Notes: generated by a model from the sequence alone, not told the origin. Positions 14,762-23,375 are shown, numbered from the stretch's first letter. The stretch is DNA of 64,000 nucleotides from Roseobacter insulae (GCF_019375555.1 NZ_JAHXDN010000003.1:248001-312000), one strand, 5' to 3'. Translations and numbers: made by a program.

Positions 14762-15501
14762 CAGAGGCCCCTCCGTGGGGCTTTAAAGCCTGCATCAAAG
14801 AGCGGGCTGTTGCCCCACATCTCACGGGTCATCTGCTTGTGGCCTTCCGTGCGGCAGACCTCGACCACATACGCCAGCTCGTTACTGATCTCGCGGGCGT
14901 TGCCTTTGTTGGCTGCGCGGATGAACTCGAGCATGCTGTCGTCGATCTCGATGCCCTCGGCATAGTTTTCAGCCAGCAGTCGGGTGTCGCGCAGGTCCAA
15001 CGGTTCAGCATAAGCGACTTCAATGATGCGGCTTTTAACCAATTGCCACTTTTGAAGTTTCATCGGCATCTCTTCCATGCCAACCAGGATCACCGGCACG
15101 CCGGAGCCGTCGTGCATGTCGCGGATCATCTTGATCATGCCCCGGTCGATCGCATAATCGACCTCGTCAATGATCAGGGGCCGGTTTGCGAGAGCCAGTC
15201 CCTCATTGACCTGTTTCATCATCTCCGCCAGCGACCGGTGCGGCTGGACCGACAGTTCGCGCAGGATCTCGGTCAGCAATGTCTTCTTGGTCCAGAGCTC
15301 CTGCACGCTGATGTGGATCGCGTCATAAGCGACCGTGCAATGGATGCAGCCAAAGCTCTTGCCGAACCCCGGCGGGCCGGAAAACGCCGCCATGCCGGTC
15401 AGGCCAAACGGGCGGTCATTCACCCGCCTGATCAACCGGCTCAGCGCCGCCACGTTGCGCAGCGGCTTCACCCTGTTGCCTAAATTCATACCCTGTGCCA
15501 T
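14761..15501 (-). CDS. MuB-like AAA+ ATPase, transposition target selector
   Basis: A 246-residue ATPase that in Mu coats target DNA, stimulates MuA and gives target immunity. Walker A GPPGFGKS is at residues 42-49 and Walker B PLIIDEVD at 108-115. A sensor-like segment GVPVILVGMEEMP follows. It is shorter than Mu B (312 residues) because the N-terminal HTH domain is missing, as in IstB-like and B3-like versions. The ATG at 15501 is preceded by GGAGG; a start at 15537 lacks a binding site. It is encoded directly after the transposase. Confidence 0.92.
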   Translation of the reverse strand: MAQGMNLGNRVKPLRNVAALSRLIRRVNDRPFGLTGMAAFSGPPGFGKSFGCIHCTVAYDAIHISVQELWTKKTLLTEILRELSVQPHRSLAEMMKQVNEGLALANRPLIIDEVDYAIDRGMIKMIRDMHDGSGVPVILVGMEEMPMKLQKWQLVKSRIIEVAYAEPLDLRDTRLLAENYAEGIEIDDSMLEFIRAANKGNAREISNELAYVVEVCRTEGHKQMTREMWGNSPLFDAGFKAPRRGL

Positions 15502-15564
15502 TTTGCCTCCATTGCTAGCTACTTTAACGACCGTCATCCGGGGCCATCCGGGTGGCGGTTTTCC

Positions 15565-17697
15565 TTATCCGACGCCGTCCGCACCGAATGTGTTGAAGAG
15601 ATCCAGCAGGCTCGTGTACTCGCTGGATTTGACGTATTGCTGAACCTTGCGCGCCTCCTCGGTGCCGATGGGTTCCCCGGCCTCTGACCGGGCCAGAACC
15701 GACCGCGCCCAGCGGAACCTCTCCTCGGGCGTCTCGCCGAGGCTGTTGGACGGGGTGGCAGCGCGCTTGCCCGGCCCATGCATCTGCAGGACCAGCGCTT
15801 CGCGCTCTGTCTCGATCGCGGGATCTTCCGGCGCTTCGTAGGCTGGCGGTCTGTTTGGCATGGCAGCGCGCCGGGTTCCGAACACGGGTGCGACAACCTT
15901 GGCCTCCAGCGGCTCTGACGGGGCTGGGGCACGTGCATCCCTGCGCTCCGCGACCTCTGTAACCGAATGCGGCTTGTGGGCGTCCACAAGGGCCTTCTCG
16001 GCGCGCTTGATCCGCGCTTTTTGAGCCGCCAGTTCGCGGGCCTCGGTCAGGTCGAAGAAACCCACCTCCTGCTGGCATTCCGCATGGCCCAGAAAGGCCC
16101 CGTCGGCATCGTAGATGTAGATGCCCGCGTGCAAATCCTCCGGGTCAAACCGCGCCACGACCCGCAAGGAAGGGTGCTGTGACATCCATGCGGAGTGGTA
16201 GACGTTGCCGTAAGCCTTCAGGCTGCCGTTGTCGCGGTTCAGCTTGCCGACGTGCTGCCCCATGAGCCACAGGCGGCGCTGCTCTTCCGTGGCGCGCCTG
16301 ATGGGTGCCGTGGCATAACTCTCCTCGAACGTGGCATCAAAGGACCGGCCATTCGCGCTGGGGGTGAGCCTGCCGTCGCGGGCATTGTGCTCGTCGATCT
16401 TCTCGGCGACCACGGCGAGGAACTTCTCCGCCGCAACGGCCCGGCTGCCGTAGTTTTCCGGCTTCGCATCTGGCCGGTTGCCGACATAGGCCCCGTGAAA
16501 ACGGGGATCCTTTGCCAGATCGCTGGCCAGATCCCGGAAAGCACGCTCGATGGGCTTCGACTGGCCGCGCGCGGGCGTGGCCCAGTGCACCTGAATGCCC
16601 ATCAGGGGCAGAACGCCTATGGGGTCATCCTCACGGACCTTGAAGCGGAAGCGCGTGGCGGTACCGGCGGTCATCCACTTGTTGGCAAATTCGCGCCCGT
16701 TGTCGAAAAGGCAGTGGCGCGGAATACCCCAGCGCTCGACCAGCTCGCCGAAAGCCGACATCACCATCACCTTGTTGGGGTCATGATCGACCCGCCAGCT
16801 CAGGATCTTGTTGCTGTAGAGATCCTGGAAGGCCACGATCTGGGGGCGGTTCACGGTACCGTCGGGCCAGCGCACGAAGATGTCGATCTTGTGGCAGTCG
16901 GCGTTGACGCCTTCCAGCGCGGTCATGCCGCTGCGGTCGCGGATCTGTGAGGGGAAGCATCTCTCCAGCCCCTTCACACCCTCGCGGGCGAAGACCCGCG
17001 TCACGCGCGGCACGTCGCGCTCCAGACGCCGCTGCGCGGTACGGGGCTTCAGGGTTGCCCAACCGTGCTTCCTGGCCTCCGCCAGAGCGTCCCTGTAGCT
17101 TTCGCGGAACGTCGGCTGTTCAACGCGCAGGTAGACGCTTTGCAGGTAACCCATGAAGGCTCTCACATCCTGAGACACACTCTTGGTACGCGCGGTCAGG
17201 CTCTGCCGTGGGACGAGATAGGCGAGCCGGTCCTCCTCCGCTACACCCTCGATCATCGAAAGCCAGTTGTAGATCGTGCGCGATGACACCCCGTACTTCC
17301 TTGCTACCGCATCGGTCGCCGCAACATGGCTGTTGCCCGCCCCGTGCAGCGCCTCGATGAGACGAATGGCCTCCAGACGCATCCGGGCCTTGGCCTTGGC
17401 GCTGTCCTTCAGCCCCTCGAAATCGGTCCAGGCCTGACCCCGGTCTGGGCGCGCATCCTCCGCCTCGAGCTTCTGTGTCAGCAGCGCCTTGCGGGTCTCG
17501 GACGGCAGCACTGACCAGTGGTATTGCCAACCACCGCCACGTCCGGCCTTGCGTCTTGCGCAATCCGGGATGCTGCGCCAGTTCAGCCGGTCGGCCATGG
17601 CATTTATGGCCCGCTTCGTGCCGGGCATCAGCGGCAGGCCGGACGCGGCCAGCTCGTCGGCAGTCCACCAGAGTTGTGCGGGTTCAAGGCGGGCCAT
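15565..17697 (-). CDS. MuA-like DDE transposase
   Basis: A 710-residue transposase (Mu A is 663). The N-terminus (WWTADELAASGLPLMPGTKR) is the winged-helix domain that in Mu binds the internal enhancer. A second helix-turn-helix lies at about 128-147 (ATDAVARKYGVSSRTIYNWL). The RNase H-like core has Asp267 (NADCHKIDIFVRW), Asp332 (LFDNGREF) and Glu384 (KPIERAFRDL). This D-64-D-51-E spacing is close to Mu's D269, D336, E392. A beta-barrel domain and a basic C-terminal region for MuB contact follow. All catalytic residues are intact, so the prophage may still transpose. Confidence 0.96.
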   Translation of the reverse strand: MARLEPAQLWWTADELAASGLPLMPGTKRAINAMADRLNWRSIPDCARRKAGRGGGWQYHWSVLPSETRKALLTQKLEAEDARPDRGQAWTDFEGLKDSAKAKARMRLEAIRLIEALHGAGNSHVAATDAVARKYGVSSRTIYNWLSMIEGVAEEDRLAYLVPRQSLTARTKSVSQDVRAFMGYLQSVYLRVEQPTFRESYRDALAEARKHGWATLKPRTAQRRLERDVPRVTRVFAREGVKGLERCFPSQIRDRSGMTALEGVNADCHKIDIFVRWPDGTVNRPQIVAFQDLYSNKILSWRVDHDPNKVMVMSAFGELVERWGIPRHCLFDNGREFANKWMTAGTATRFRFKVREDDPIGVLPLMGIQVHWATPARGQSKPIERAFRDLASDLAKDPRFHGAYVGNRPDAKPENYGSRAVAAEKFLAVVAEKIDEHNARDGRLTPSANGRSFDATFEESYATAPIRRATEEQRRLWLMGQHVGKLNRDNGSLKAYGNVYHSAWMSQHPSLRVVARFDPEDLHAGIYIYDADGAFLGHAECQQEVGFFDLTEARELAAQKARIKRAEKALVDAHKPHSVTEVAERRDARAPAPSEPLEAKVVAPVFGTRRAAMPNRPPAYEAPEDPAIETEREALVLQMHGPGKRAATPSNSLGETPEERFRWARSVLARSEAGEPIGTEEARKVQQYVKSSEYTSLLDLFNTFGADGVG

Positions 17698-17700
17698 GAT

Positions 17701-18582
17701 CTACTTGCGCCCCCGGGCCTTAAAGGGGACCGCGCCCGCCGCCTCGACGCGCTCGGCGAGAAATGACTGCAGCTCCTCGCTGAAGTCGCGCACAAAGCGT
17801 CGCCGCGCGTCCTTTGGCGCGCGGGCGTAGGCTTCATATAGCTTCCTGTGCGCCTTATCGACGGGATCGACCGCCGCTGTGCCGGGCTGTTTGCGGCGGT
17901 CCAGCACTTCCTTTGCGGACTTGGCTTTCCCGAGGGACAATTCGCGGCAGATGACGGGCCGGTCGTCGGGCGCGCATTTTGCGAGAGCCTGAAGATCAGC
18001 CAGCGTGACACGATGCGGGGCTGATCGAAGCATCGAAATAGCTTCAGGGTCGAGCGCTTGTCCTGCCGACACCAGCCGTCGGATCGTCCGTTCAGACTGG
18101 TTCATTTTGTCCGCTGTCGAGGTAACAAATGATGCGACGGCCATGTTGTCCGTCGCATCCCATCTTTTGGCTGCGAGGGCCGCACCTGAAACTGCCCTGG
18201 TCTCCGGGTACATCCGCTCGTAGACTGCCTTGCGCTCGGCCAGAAACACGGCCAGATCCAGCGGGTTCAGGTCGGTGTGGGCAAGGTTGTCATCGATCTC
18301 CGCCAGCATTGCCCAGTCATCGGTGCAGTCCCAGACCTTGCAGGGTATCTTCTGGCGCTTCATGCGGCGGAAGGCCTCGATACGGTGCCCTCCGGCGATC
18401 AGGCGCAGAATGCCATCCTGATGGGCCACCTTGCGCACATGGATCTCCGATTGCAGGCCGATCTCCTTGATAGAGGCGATCAGGCTGGTAACGGCGGTCT
18501 CGGAGAAGGGACGCAACCTGCCATCGGTCCGGATGGCATCAATGTCGATTTCCAGGGTGTTGAGCAGCTTCGCGTCGCGCAT
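17701..18582 (-). CDS. ParB-like protein upstream of the transposase
   Basis: A 293-residue ParB/RepB-type protein. The N-terminal ParB box contains GLQSEIHVRKV and LIAGGHRIEAFRRMK. A central KorB-like helical part includes NQSERTIRRLVSAGQAL and HRVTLADLQALA. It sits directly ahead of the transposase gene, a position where several transposable phages carry a ParB-like gene but Mu does not. It may regulate early genes or organise phage DNA; no parA is nearby, so a plasmid-type segregation role is unlikely. The ATG at 18582 overlaps the previous stop (TGATG) with GAGGGGG upstream. Confidence 0.85.
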   Translation of the reverse strand: MRDAKLLNTLEIDIDAIRTDGRLRPFSETAVTSLIASIKEIGLQSEIHVRKVAHQDGILRLIAGGHRIEAFRRMKRQKIPCKVWDCTDDWAMLAEIDDNLAHTDLNPLDLAVFLAERKAVYERMYPETRAVSGAALAAKRWDATDNMAVASFVTSTADKMNQSERTIRRLVSAGQALDPEAISMLRSAPHRVTLADLQALAKCAPDDRPVICRELSLGKAKSAKEVLDRRKQPGTAAVDPVDKAHRKLYEAYARAPKDARRRFVRDFSEELQSFLAERVEAAGAVPFKARGRK

Positions 18583-18833
18583 CACAGGTCCCCCTCGGAA
18601 GCCCGTCGCGCGATGTCCGCCGCAAAAAGGATGATGTCATGCAAATTCAGATCGGCGACAACACCGTCCACACGCACTTGCATGCGGAAGTTGGACACGG
18701 ACCGGATAACGTCAAAGCTCTTTTCCTCGGCTCCCTCGCCCACCGTTCCGACGGCAACTTTCTCATGTAGAAAGCCGTTGAATTCGCTCCGGTCTCCGAC
18801 CAAAAATGTCACTTGTTGCGCAATGGATTTCAT
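18582..18833 (-). CDS. small early phage protein, unknown function
   Basis: An 83-residue acidic protein with an alternating strand pattern, ending in a helix (DIILFAADIARRASEG). It overlaps both neighbours by one base (TGATG junctions), indicating coupled translation. No family is recognised. Confidence 0.68.
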   Translation of the reverse strand: MKSIAQQVTFLVGDRSEFNGFLHEKVAVGTVGEGAEEKSFDVIRSVSNFRMQVRVDGVVADLNLHDIILFAADIARRASEGDL

Positions 18834-19066
18834 CAGGCCTCCGGTGATTTCAATAGGGTGTAGTAAAAGCGGCGCTCGCCGTTTTTGACTTCCTGCTCAC
18901 ACAGAATGTCCGCTCCGTTCTCGCGCAGTTCGGCAATGACGGAATTGACCGCGCAGATGTTCGCCTTGCGCATGAGAGACCGTGTGCTGATGCGGCCCCT
19001 GGTGTCCTGTAGGACTTTCAGCGTGCGCTGCAGGCGATCGCTTTTGCCGAGGCTCGCGTTGTTCAT
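18833..19066 (-). CDS. small winged-helix-like early protein
   Basis: A 77-residue protein beginning MNNASLGKSDRLQRTLKVLQ. The middle resembles a helix-turn-helix (RISTRSLMRKANICAVNSVI, then AELRENG), followed by a wing (CEQEVKNGERRFYYTLL). It is probably DNA-binding. The ATG at 19066 overlaps the previous stop as TGATG; earlier starts would lie in the neighbouring gene. Confidence 0.7.
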   Translation of the reverse strand: MNNASLGKSDRLQRTLKVLQDTRGRISTRSLMRKANICAVNSVIAELRENGADILCEQEVKNGERRFYYTLLKSPEA

Positions 19067-19377
19067 CACAGACGCCCTGCGGACTGATCGTAAAACGCCT
19101 CGGCGGCGCGCTCCAGAACACCGCTGGCCATCAGGATCAGGGCCTGCGCGACAATGGTGCACTTCGCCTTTTCGTCTTCCTGCGCCGCCTCGATCAGGCG
19201 GGTGCGCAAGGCCTCCGGCGGGGGCGACCCGGCACCGGAAATCTCGATTGAAACATCGCGCAGGGTGGCTCGCGTCAGGGCATAGTGCGCGATGGCGTTC
19301 TCGAAGGCCGCAATGCGCTCTCCGGGAGTGAGCGGGTTCTGCAGGACTTCGACGTCCGGATTGATCGGAAGGGTCAT
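19066..19377 (-). CDS. early phage protein, unknown function
   Basis: A 103-residue mostly helical protein (TPGERIAAFENAIAHYALTR; EKAKCTIVAQALILMASG) without a recognisable motif. It overlaps the upstream membrane-protein gene by four bases and the next gene by one. It is part of the coupled early operon. Confidence 0.7.
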   Translation of the reverse strand: MTLPINPDVEVLQNPLTPGERIAAFENAIAHYALTRATLRDVSIEISGAGSPPPEALRTRLIEAAQEDEKAKCTIVAQALILMASGVLERAAEAFYDQSAGRL

Positions 19378-19658
19378 TGCAGCAAGGCTCCTATGAAGTA
19401 GAATGCGATGGGGATCAGGAAAACGCAGGCCGCGCCGATCACATCGCCTGCGAATTCGCGAAACGAGGTCCAGGGCAGATCGCCCATGCCCTTCCGTTCC
19501 GGCAGGTCAAAGGCGCTGTCGATCTGATCCAGGGTGTGTTGCTGAAAAGGCGCGGGCGAGGGGTGTTGGGAAGCCTCACCCGCGCAGGTGGCCGAGACCG
19601 GCAGGTCCATGATGACAGGGACAGTCTCGGCAGCAGTGTCGGGGCGGCGGAGGGTCAT
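19374..19658 (-). CDS. small early membrane protein
   Basis: A 94-residue protein with a soluble N-terminal part and one strong C-terminal membrane segment (VIGAACVFLIPIAFYFIGAL). As a tail-anchored phage protein it could act in superinfection exclusion or alter the envelope, but there is no direct evidence. It overlaps the Ner-like gene and the following gene by four bases each. Confidence 0.7.
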   Translation of the reverse strand: MTLRRPDTAAETVPVIMDLPVSATCAGEASQHPSPAPFQQHTLDQIDSAFDLPERKGMGDLPWTSFREFAGDVIGAACVFLIPIAFYFIGALLQ

Positions 19659-19918
19659 GATGCCCTCCGTTTGGTCTCGTCAACGTTGGGGCGGGGGATA
19701 TCTTCTGGCCACTCGAGGTCTTCGGGCCAGTTGCTCATAAACCAAACGATGCATGCATCGTACGTCCGGATGGTGAATGTTTTTTTGGGTAACTTCAGGT
19801 TCTTCAGAAACTGCCCGTCGCCGCGCACCAAGAATGAAACGCGAGAGAGTGAGAGGCCTTTGTGTTGCCGGTAAGCTTCCGAAAGCCTTTGTATCTGGTT
19901 TTTAAGTAACTGCTCCAT
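19655..19918 (-). CDS. first early gene: Ner-like small regulator (probable)
   Basis: An 87-residue protein opening MEQLLKNQIQRLSEAYRQHK. Its HTH-like pattern (RLSEAYRQHKGLSLSRVSFL) is followed by a WFMSNWPEDLEWPEDIPRP ending that I recall in other rhizobial and rhodobacterial phage proteins. As the first gene of the early operon, facing the repressor across the operators, it takes the place of Mu ner. Its DNA-binding role is inferred from place and predicted fold. The binding site before the ATG is weak. Confidence 0.65.
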   Translation of the reverse strand: MEQLLKNQIQRLSEAYRQHKGLSLSRVSFLVRGDGQFLKNLKLPKKTFTIRTYDACIVWFMSNWPEDLEWPEDIPRPNVDETKRRAS

Positions 19919-19935
19919 ACTGCCAGCATAAGACG

Positions 19936-19990
19936 GATAAATCTTGCCAAGTCAAGATTTATCTGCCTTACCTGTAAGACAAGATTTATT
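19936..19990. promoter_or_regulatory. immunity operators between repressor and early operon
   Basis: The 101-base AT-rich gap between the divergent repressor and Ner-like genes holds an inverted repeat. GATAAATCTTG at 19936-19946 and CAAGATTTATC at 19953-19963 are exact complements with a 6-base spacer. A third copy of the half-site (CAAGATTTAT) is at 19980-19989. A TTGACT, about 16 bases, TCTTAT arrangement on the minus strand overlaps these repeats and could be the early promoter, so bound repressor would shut it off. Repeats are seen directly; function follows from position. Confidence 0.65.
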
Positions 19991-20019
19991 TATCTTTATT
20001 CAAACTATATTGATTGCTC

Positions 20020-21132
20020 ATGTTAACGACCCACAAATCAAAGGCGATTAGCCGATCCTTAGCTGACGCCGTGAATGCGGCGCTCGAAAAAAAAGGTGTT
20101 TCGGCTCGAAAAGCATCGCTTGACGTTGTTGGGCACGATGGATTGATCAGGGACATTCGGGCGGGGCGGATACCCAGCTATGATCGCGTCAAGGCGCTGT
20201 TTGAATATCTGGAGATCGATCCAAGTGGAGACGCCCGGGACACTTTCATCAGCCACAAATGGGCCGATCAGTTGCTGCCACATCTCGGGATGGCTAAGTG
20301 TAGCATCGACGGATGGGCGGATGACTATCGCGATCGGGATCCGCTGCCGCGCCCGGCCTGGATCGAGGATGACAAGGCATTCTGGATCATGGCCACCGGT
20401 CAGTCGATGGAACGTGAAGGGATAATTTCTGGCGACTACTGCCTTGTCTCACCGGCCCGCCAGCCGCACCTCGGCGACAGGGTGTTCATCAAGGACGTTG
20501 TGGGAAAGGTCGCAATCAAACGGTTGCTGGACATGGACGGGCGCACGGCAAAACTGCGCGGATGGCAACCCATCCGCGACGAACGACAAAAAGAGTTCCT
20601 GGAAGAGCGGCCTCTGAAGATGGTCAAGGAGCTGTTTCCGGTAGTCGCCGTCTATCGCGGCAGGCCCGGTAACGAGAAACGCGAACCACTCTTCATTCCC
20701 GATCCACGCGCGCCTGAGTTACCGCGCCACGACGGGATCGTACTGGTTGAAGTCATGATGGAAAGCCTCGTGGCCGGGCGACAGGCGGGTATTCCTGGCA
20801 CCCTTGGGTTTCATGAAAAGTGGCTGCGATCCATCGGATTGCTGCCAGAGAATGCGGCACTCGTCGCGGTTAAGGATCAGGAAATGGAGCCGACGTTCTC
20901 CACCCGGTCCATCGGTCTCATTAACAAGGCGCTGACACGTATCGAAGCAAATTCGATCTACGCAATTCGGCGAAACAAAGAAGTCTTGTTGCGTCGGCTC
21001 GAAGCACTACCGGACGGGACATTGATCATTCGGGGCGACAGTCCGGCGGCGAAAAGCTCGGTTCTGCCGTCGGGAAGGGCAGGGGACGTAGAGGTCATTG
21101 GCCGGGTTGTCTGGTCAGGTCATCATTTATAA
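20020..21132 (+). CDS. LexA-like (S24) prophage repressor with two tandem S24-type domains
   Basis: A 370-residue repressor that should hold the lysogenic state. The N-terminus (about 11-66) looks like a small HTH domain (RKASLDVVGHDGLIRDIRAG). A first S24 domain keeps the nucleophile Ser129 (ATGQSMEREG) and the general-base Lys167 (VAIKRLL). A second S24-like domain at about 280-365 (LVAVKDQEMEPTF, then EVLLRRLEAL, then VIGRVVWSG) has Glu in place of Ser and Arg in place of Lys, so it is probably inactive. ATG at 20020 is preferred; an in-frame TTG lies two codons earlier. It faces the early operon across shared operators. Confidence 0.85.
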   Translation: MLTTHKSKAISRSLADAVNAALEKKGVSARKASLDVVGHDGLIRDIRAGRIPSYDRVKALFEYLEIDPSGDARDTFISHKWADQLLPHLGMAKCSIDGWADDYRDRDPLPRPAWIEDDKAFWIMATGQSMEREGIISGDYCLVSPARQPHLGDRVFIKDVVGKVAIKRLLDMDGRTAKLRGWQPIRDERQKEFLEERPLKMVKELFPVVAVYRGRPGNEKREPLFIPDPRAPELPRHDGIVLVEVMMESLVAGRQAGIPGTLGFHEKWLRSIGLLPENAALVAVKDQEMEPTFSTRSIGLINKALTRIEANSIYAIRRNKEVLLRRLEALPDGTLIIRGDSPAAKSSVLPSGRAGDVEVIGRVVWSGHHL

Positions 21133-21154
21133 AGTGTTTTGAAAGGAAGTCGTT

Positions 21155-21409
21155 GTGAAAAAATCATTATTGTTTGGCGCACTCGCGCTCACGGCCTGTG
21201 CCGAATTGCCGCCGTCAGTTGTTGAGTACAACGGTTCGAGCGTTAAAGTCCGCCAAAGCACTTTCTATACCGTCCCTGATCCATCCGATCCGGGTGTGGT
21301 CGGTGAAGCGGTGAGGGTATGTGGAACCAATGGAAAACGGGCTGAACACGCGTCGTCGATAATTGCTCCGAGCGCTGCATATACCGAACATCTCTATCTC
21401 TGCCTGTAG
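21155..21409 (+). CDS. small lipoprotein downstream of the repressor
   Basis: An 84-residue protein with a type II signal peptide: MKKSLLFGALALTAC, with the lipobox LTAC and Cys15. The mature part contains two further cysteines and no recognisable domain. The GTG start has AAGGAAG 6 bases upstream and follows the repressor by 22 bases, so it is probably expressed in the lysogen. A lysogenic-conversion or exclusion role is plausible but unproven. It is the last gene before the presumed prophage end. Confidence 0.72.
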   Translation: MKKSLLFGALALTACAELPPSVVEYNGSSVKVRQSTFYTVPDPSDPGVVGEAVRVCGTNGKRAEHASSIIAPSAAYTEHLYLCL

Positions 21410-21426
21410 CGAATTAGCGGCCAAAT

Positions 21427-21546
21427 CGTTTCCCACTTCCGCAAGGCTGATTTCTGGTTATGATTTGGCTAAGACGCTGAATTGGCGCGCAATTTCCCTT
21501 TCTGGGAAATCCGAAATGAACCGGGAAGCCCATTTCCCAGTTCGCA
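21427..21546. repeat. candidate prophage left-end repeats (transposase binding sites)
   Basis: Three copies of a TTTCCC-centred motif lie after the last prophage gene. Two are close matches: CGTTTCCCACTTCCGCA at 21427-21443 and CATTTCCCAGTTCGCA at 21531-21546. A weaker third is at 21492-21508, itself part of a small inverted repeat. Three irregularly spaced sites within 120 bases resemble Mu L1-L2-L3. Read from the other strand the outermost copy begins with TG, as Mu-type ends do, which would put the junction after 21546 and a 5-base target copy at 21547-21551. This is inference. Confidence 0.35.
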
Positions 21547-21995
21547 TACCGAAATCTGCTAGATAGTCCGCCGTCATGCTTGCTAGGATCGGGCGAAAAC
21601 CCTTTATTATAAGAGATTTACGCCGGATCATGGGGTTTGCAGTTATTTATGTCACATAATGACGTTTATAGGCCCTCAGGGCCGTTTTTGGGCGGTGCTG
21701 AAGGACATCAATGCAAACGGAAAATTTTCTGTCCCGCTGGCTGAAAGCCCTTTTTTTTGTGGGCTGCATCCGCCTTCTTCCGGCTTCATCGGGGGTCTTC
21801 CGGTTACTGCAATACTTAGTGTCCCTCTACAGTGACATGGATACTTGCCGTGATAGTCGCAGATACACGGGGTAGCTTGTCACAAGGTGGCGGCGGTCAG
21901 GGCAGAGTCAAGTCTCGCGCGTGTCCGACCCCGACCCGGTTGCACTGGCACCGCGCTTTTAACGCTGGGCGCCATCGCAACTGCGGACGGGTGCC
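21547..21995. other. non-coding stretch between prophage and rimB-rimK, with a terminator-like hairpin
   Basis: No convincing gene is present. At 21671-21688 a short GC stem (GGCCC, 3-base loop, GGGCC) is followed by five Ts, like a rho-independent terminator on the plus strand. If the prophage ends at 21546, this may belong to the host gene interrupted or flanked on the far side. A second weak stem (AGCCC/GGGCT around a T-rich loop) lies near 21748. The rest shows nothing I can name. Confidence 0.4.
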
Positions 21996-23375
21996 TTAGG
22001 CCTTGCGCCGGCGCGAAGGTTGCGGTTTCACCCGTGCTTCAATTTCGTCGTAAAGCTTTCCGACAATGTCCTTGCCAGTGGCTTTTTCGATGCCCTCGAA
22101 ACCGGGGGACGAGTTGACCTCCAGTACCTTCGGCCCATCGGTGGAGCGCAACAGGTCCACTCCGGCCTTGCCGAGACCGAAGGCGCGAGCGGCCCGCACC
22201 GCGGTGTCGCGCTCCTCCCTGGTGATGCGGACAACCGTCGCTGAGCCGCCCCGGTGCAGGTTGGAGCGGAAATCACCCTCAGCGCCAGTGCGTTTCATTG
22301 CGGCGACAACCTTGCCCGCAATAACGAGGCAGCGGATATCTTCGCCCGCCGCTTCCTTGACGAAATCCTGAACGAGGAAATTGGCCTTGAGACCGCGAAA
22401 AGCATCAATCACGGATTCGGCGGCCTTCTTGGTCTCCGCCAGCACCACACCCTTGCCTTGCGTGCTTTCCAGCAGCTTCACGATCAGCGGCGCGGTGCCC
22501 ACGAGACCCATCAGGTTGGATGTATCCTTGGGCGAGGCGGCAAAGGCAGTGACCGGCATGCCGATCTTCTTGGAGGCCAGCACCTGATGTGCGTGCAGTT
22601 TATCCCGTGATGCGGTGATGCCCGCCGAACCGTTCACGCAATAGGTGCCGATCGTCTCGAACTGGCGGATCACGGCGGTGCCATAAGGGGTGATCGACGC
22701 GCCGATGCGCGGGATGACGGCGTCATAGCGGGGCAGTCGCTTGCCATCATAGTGCACTTCGGGGGCCATGGTGTTGATCGCCATGTAACACCGGGTCGTA
22801 TTGATGACCTCGACGGTGTGACCGCGGGCGTCGCCGACCTCGACCAGCCGCCGGGTCGAGTAATTATCCTCGCGGCTGAGCACGGCAATGCGCAGCGCGC
22901 GTTTGGGCGCGCGGCGCTTCAGGGCCGCGGTGTGATAGACATCGTAGCTCAGATCCGGCTGCAGCCGCTTTTCGGTGGGCGAGATGGAAATGTGATCGCT
23001 CAGCGCCTGACGCCCGAGCAGCATGCGCGACGACATTGTCGCGCGGTTGGTCAGCGTGATCTCGATCGGCCATTCCTGTTCCCCCACGCTCAGCGTTGAG
23101 GCGATGACAAACCGCTGCTCGGTCTCGCCGTTGGAGGATGTCACCTCGCGGCGGTCCACGAGCGGTGCCGAGCAGGTTATCGAGACGTCCTGACGACCTG
23201 AAATCGGATGCACGTTGAACCGCACCTTGGGTTTCGCGGCGGGACCGAAAACCTCGATATCATGGGCATGCAGGGCAGAGGTGCGCGCGCCCGTATCGAC
23301 CTTGGCCCTGATCGCGGGCAGACCGAGGTCGGGCAATGCCACCCATTCCTCCCAACCAAATGTCAGCTTGTCCAT
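21996..23375 (-). CDS. rimK: fused RimB-type protease and RimK ATP-grasp ligase
   Basis: A 459-residue fusion. Residues 1-150 form the retropepsin-like domain of the so-called ATP-dependent zinc protease (PF05618, RimB): [13 protein letters not shown] at 26-38 with the DTGA motif. From about residue 160 the RimK ATP-grasp ligase follows. It carries the typical [20 protein letters not shown], a MPVTAF segment, [15 protein letters not shown] and [17 protein letters not shown], ending with [12 protein letters not shown]. RimK adds glutamate residues to ribosomal protein S6 in other bacteria; RimB trims them. Fusion would couple both. GGAAAG lies 7 bases before the ATG. It is the first core gene beside the prophage. 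Confidence 0.92.
   Translation of the reverse strand: MDKLTFGWEEWVALPDLGLPAIRAKVDTGARTSALHAHDIEVFGPAAKPKVRFNVHPISGRQDVSITCSAPLVDRREVTSSNGETEQRFVIASTLSVGEQEWPIEITLTNRATMSSRMLLGRQALSDHISISPTEKRLQPDLSYDVYHTAALKRRAPKRALRIAVLSREDNYSTRRLVEVGDARGHTVEVINTTRCYMAINTMAPEVHYDGKRLPRYDAVIPRIGASITPYGTAVIRQFETIGTYCVNGSAGITASRDKLHAHQVLASKKIGMPVTAFAASPKDTSNLMGLVGTAPLIVKLLESTQGKGVVLAETKKAAESVIDAFRGLKANFLVQDFVKEAAGEDIRCLVIAGKVVAAMKRTGAEGDFRSNLHRGGSATVVRITREERDTAVRAARAFGLGKAGVDLLRSTDGPKVLEVNSSPGFEGIEKATGKDIVGKLYDEIEARVKPQPSRRRKA

Larger units (their letters stand above)
1..21546 (-). mobile_element. Mu-like transposable prophage (partial, right end outside window)
   Basis: The block holds a MuA-type DDE transposase, a MuB-type ATPase, GemA, a Mor-like activator, lysozyme and holin, DUF3486 small terminase, gp28-type large terminase and DUF935 portal. 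They occur in Mu order on the minus strand, with a repressor on the plus strand at the early end. The left genome end should lie just beyond the repressor and lipoprotein genes. I place it tentatively at 21546, where direct repeats end in a CA dinucleotide. Head and tail genes are beyond base 1. The identity of the element is secure; the exact end is inference, because the second target-site copy is not in the window. Confidence 0.9.
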
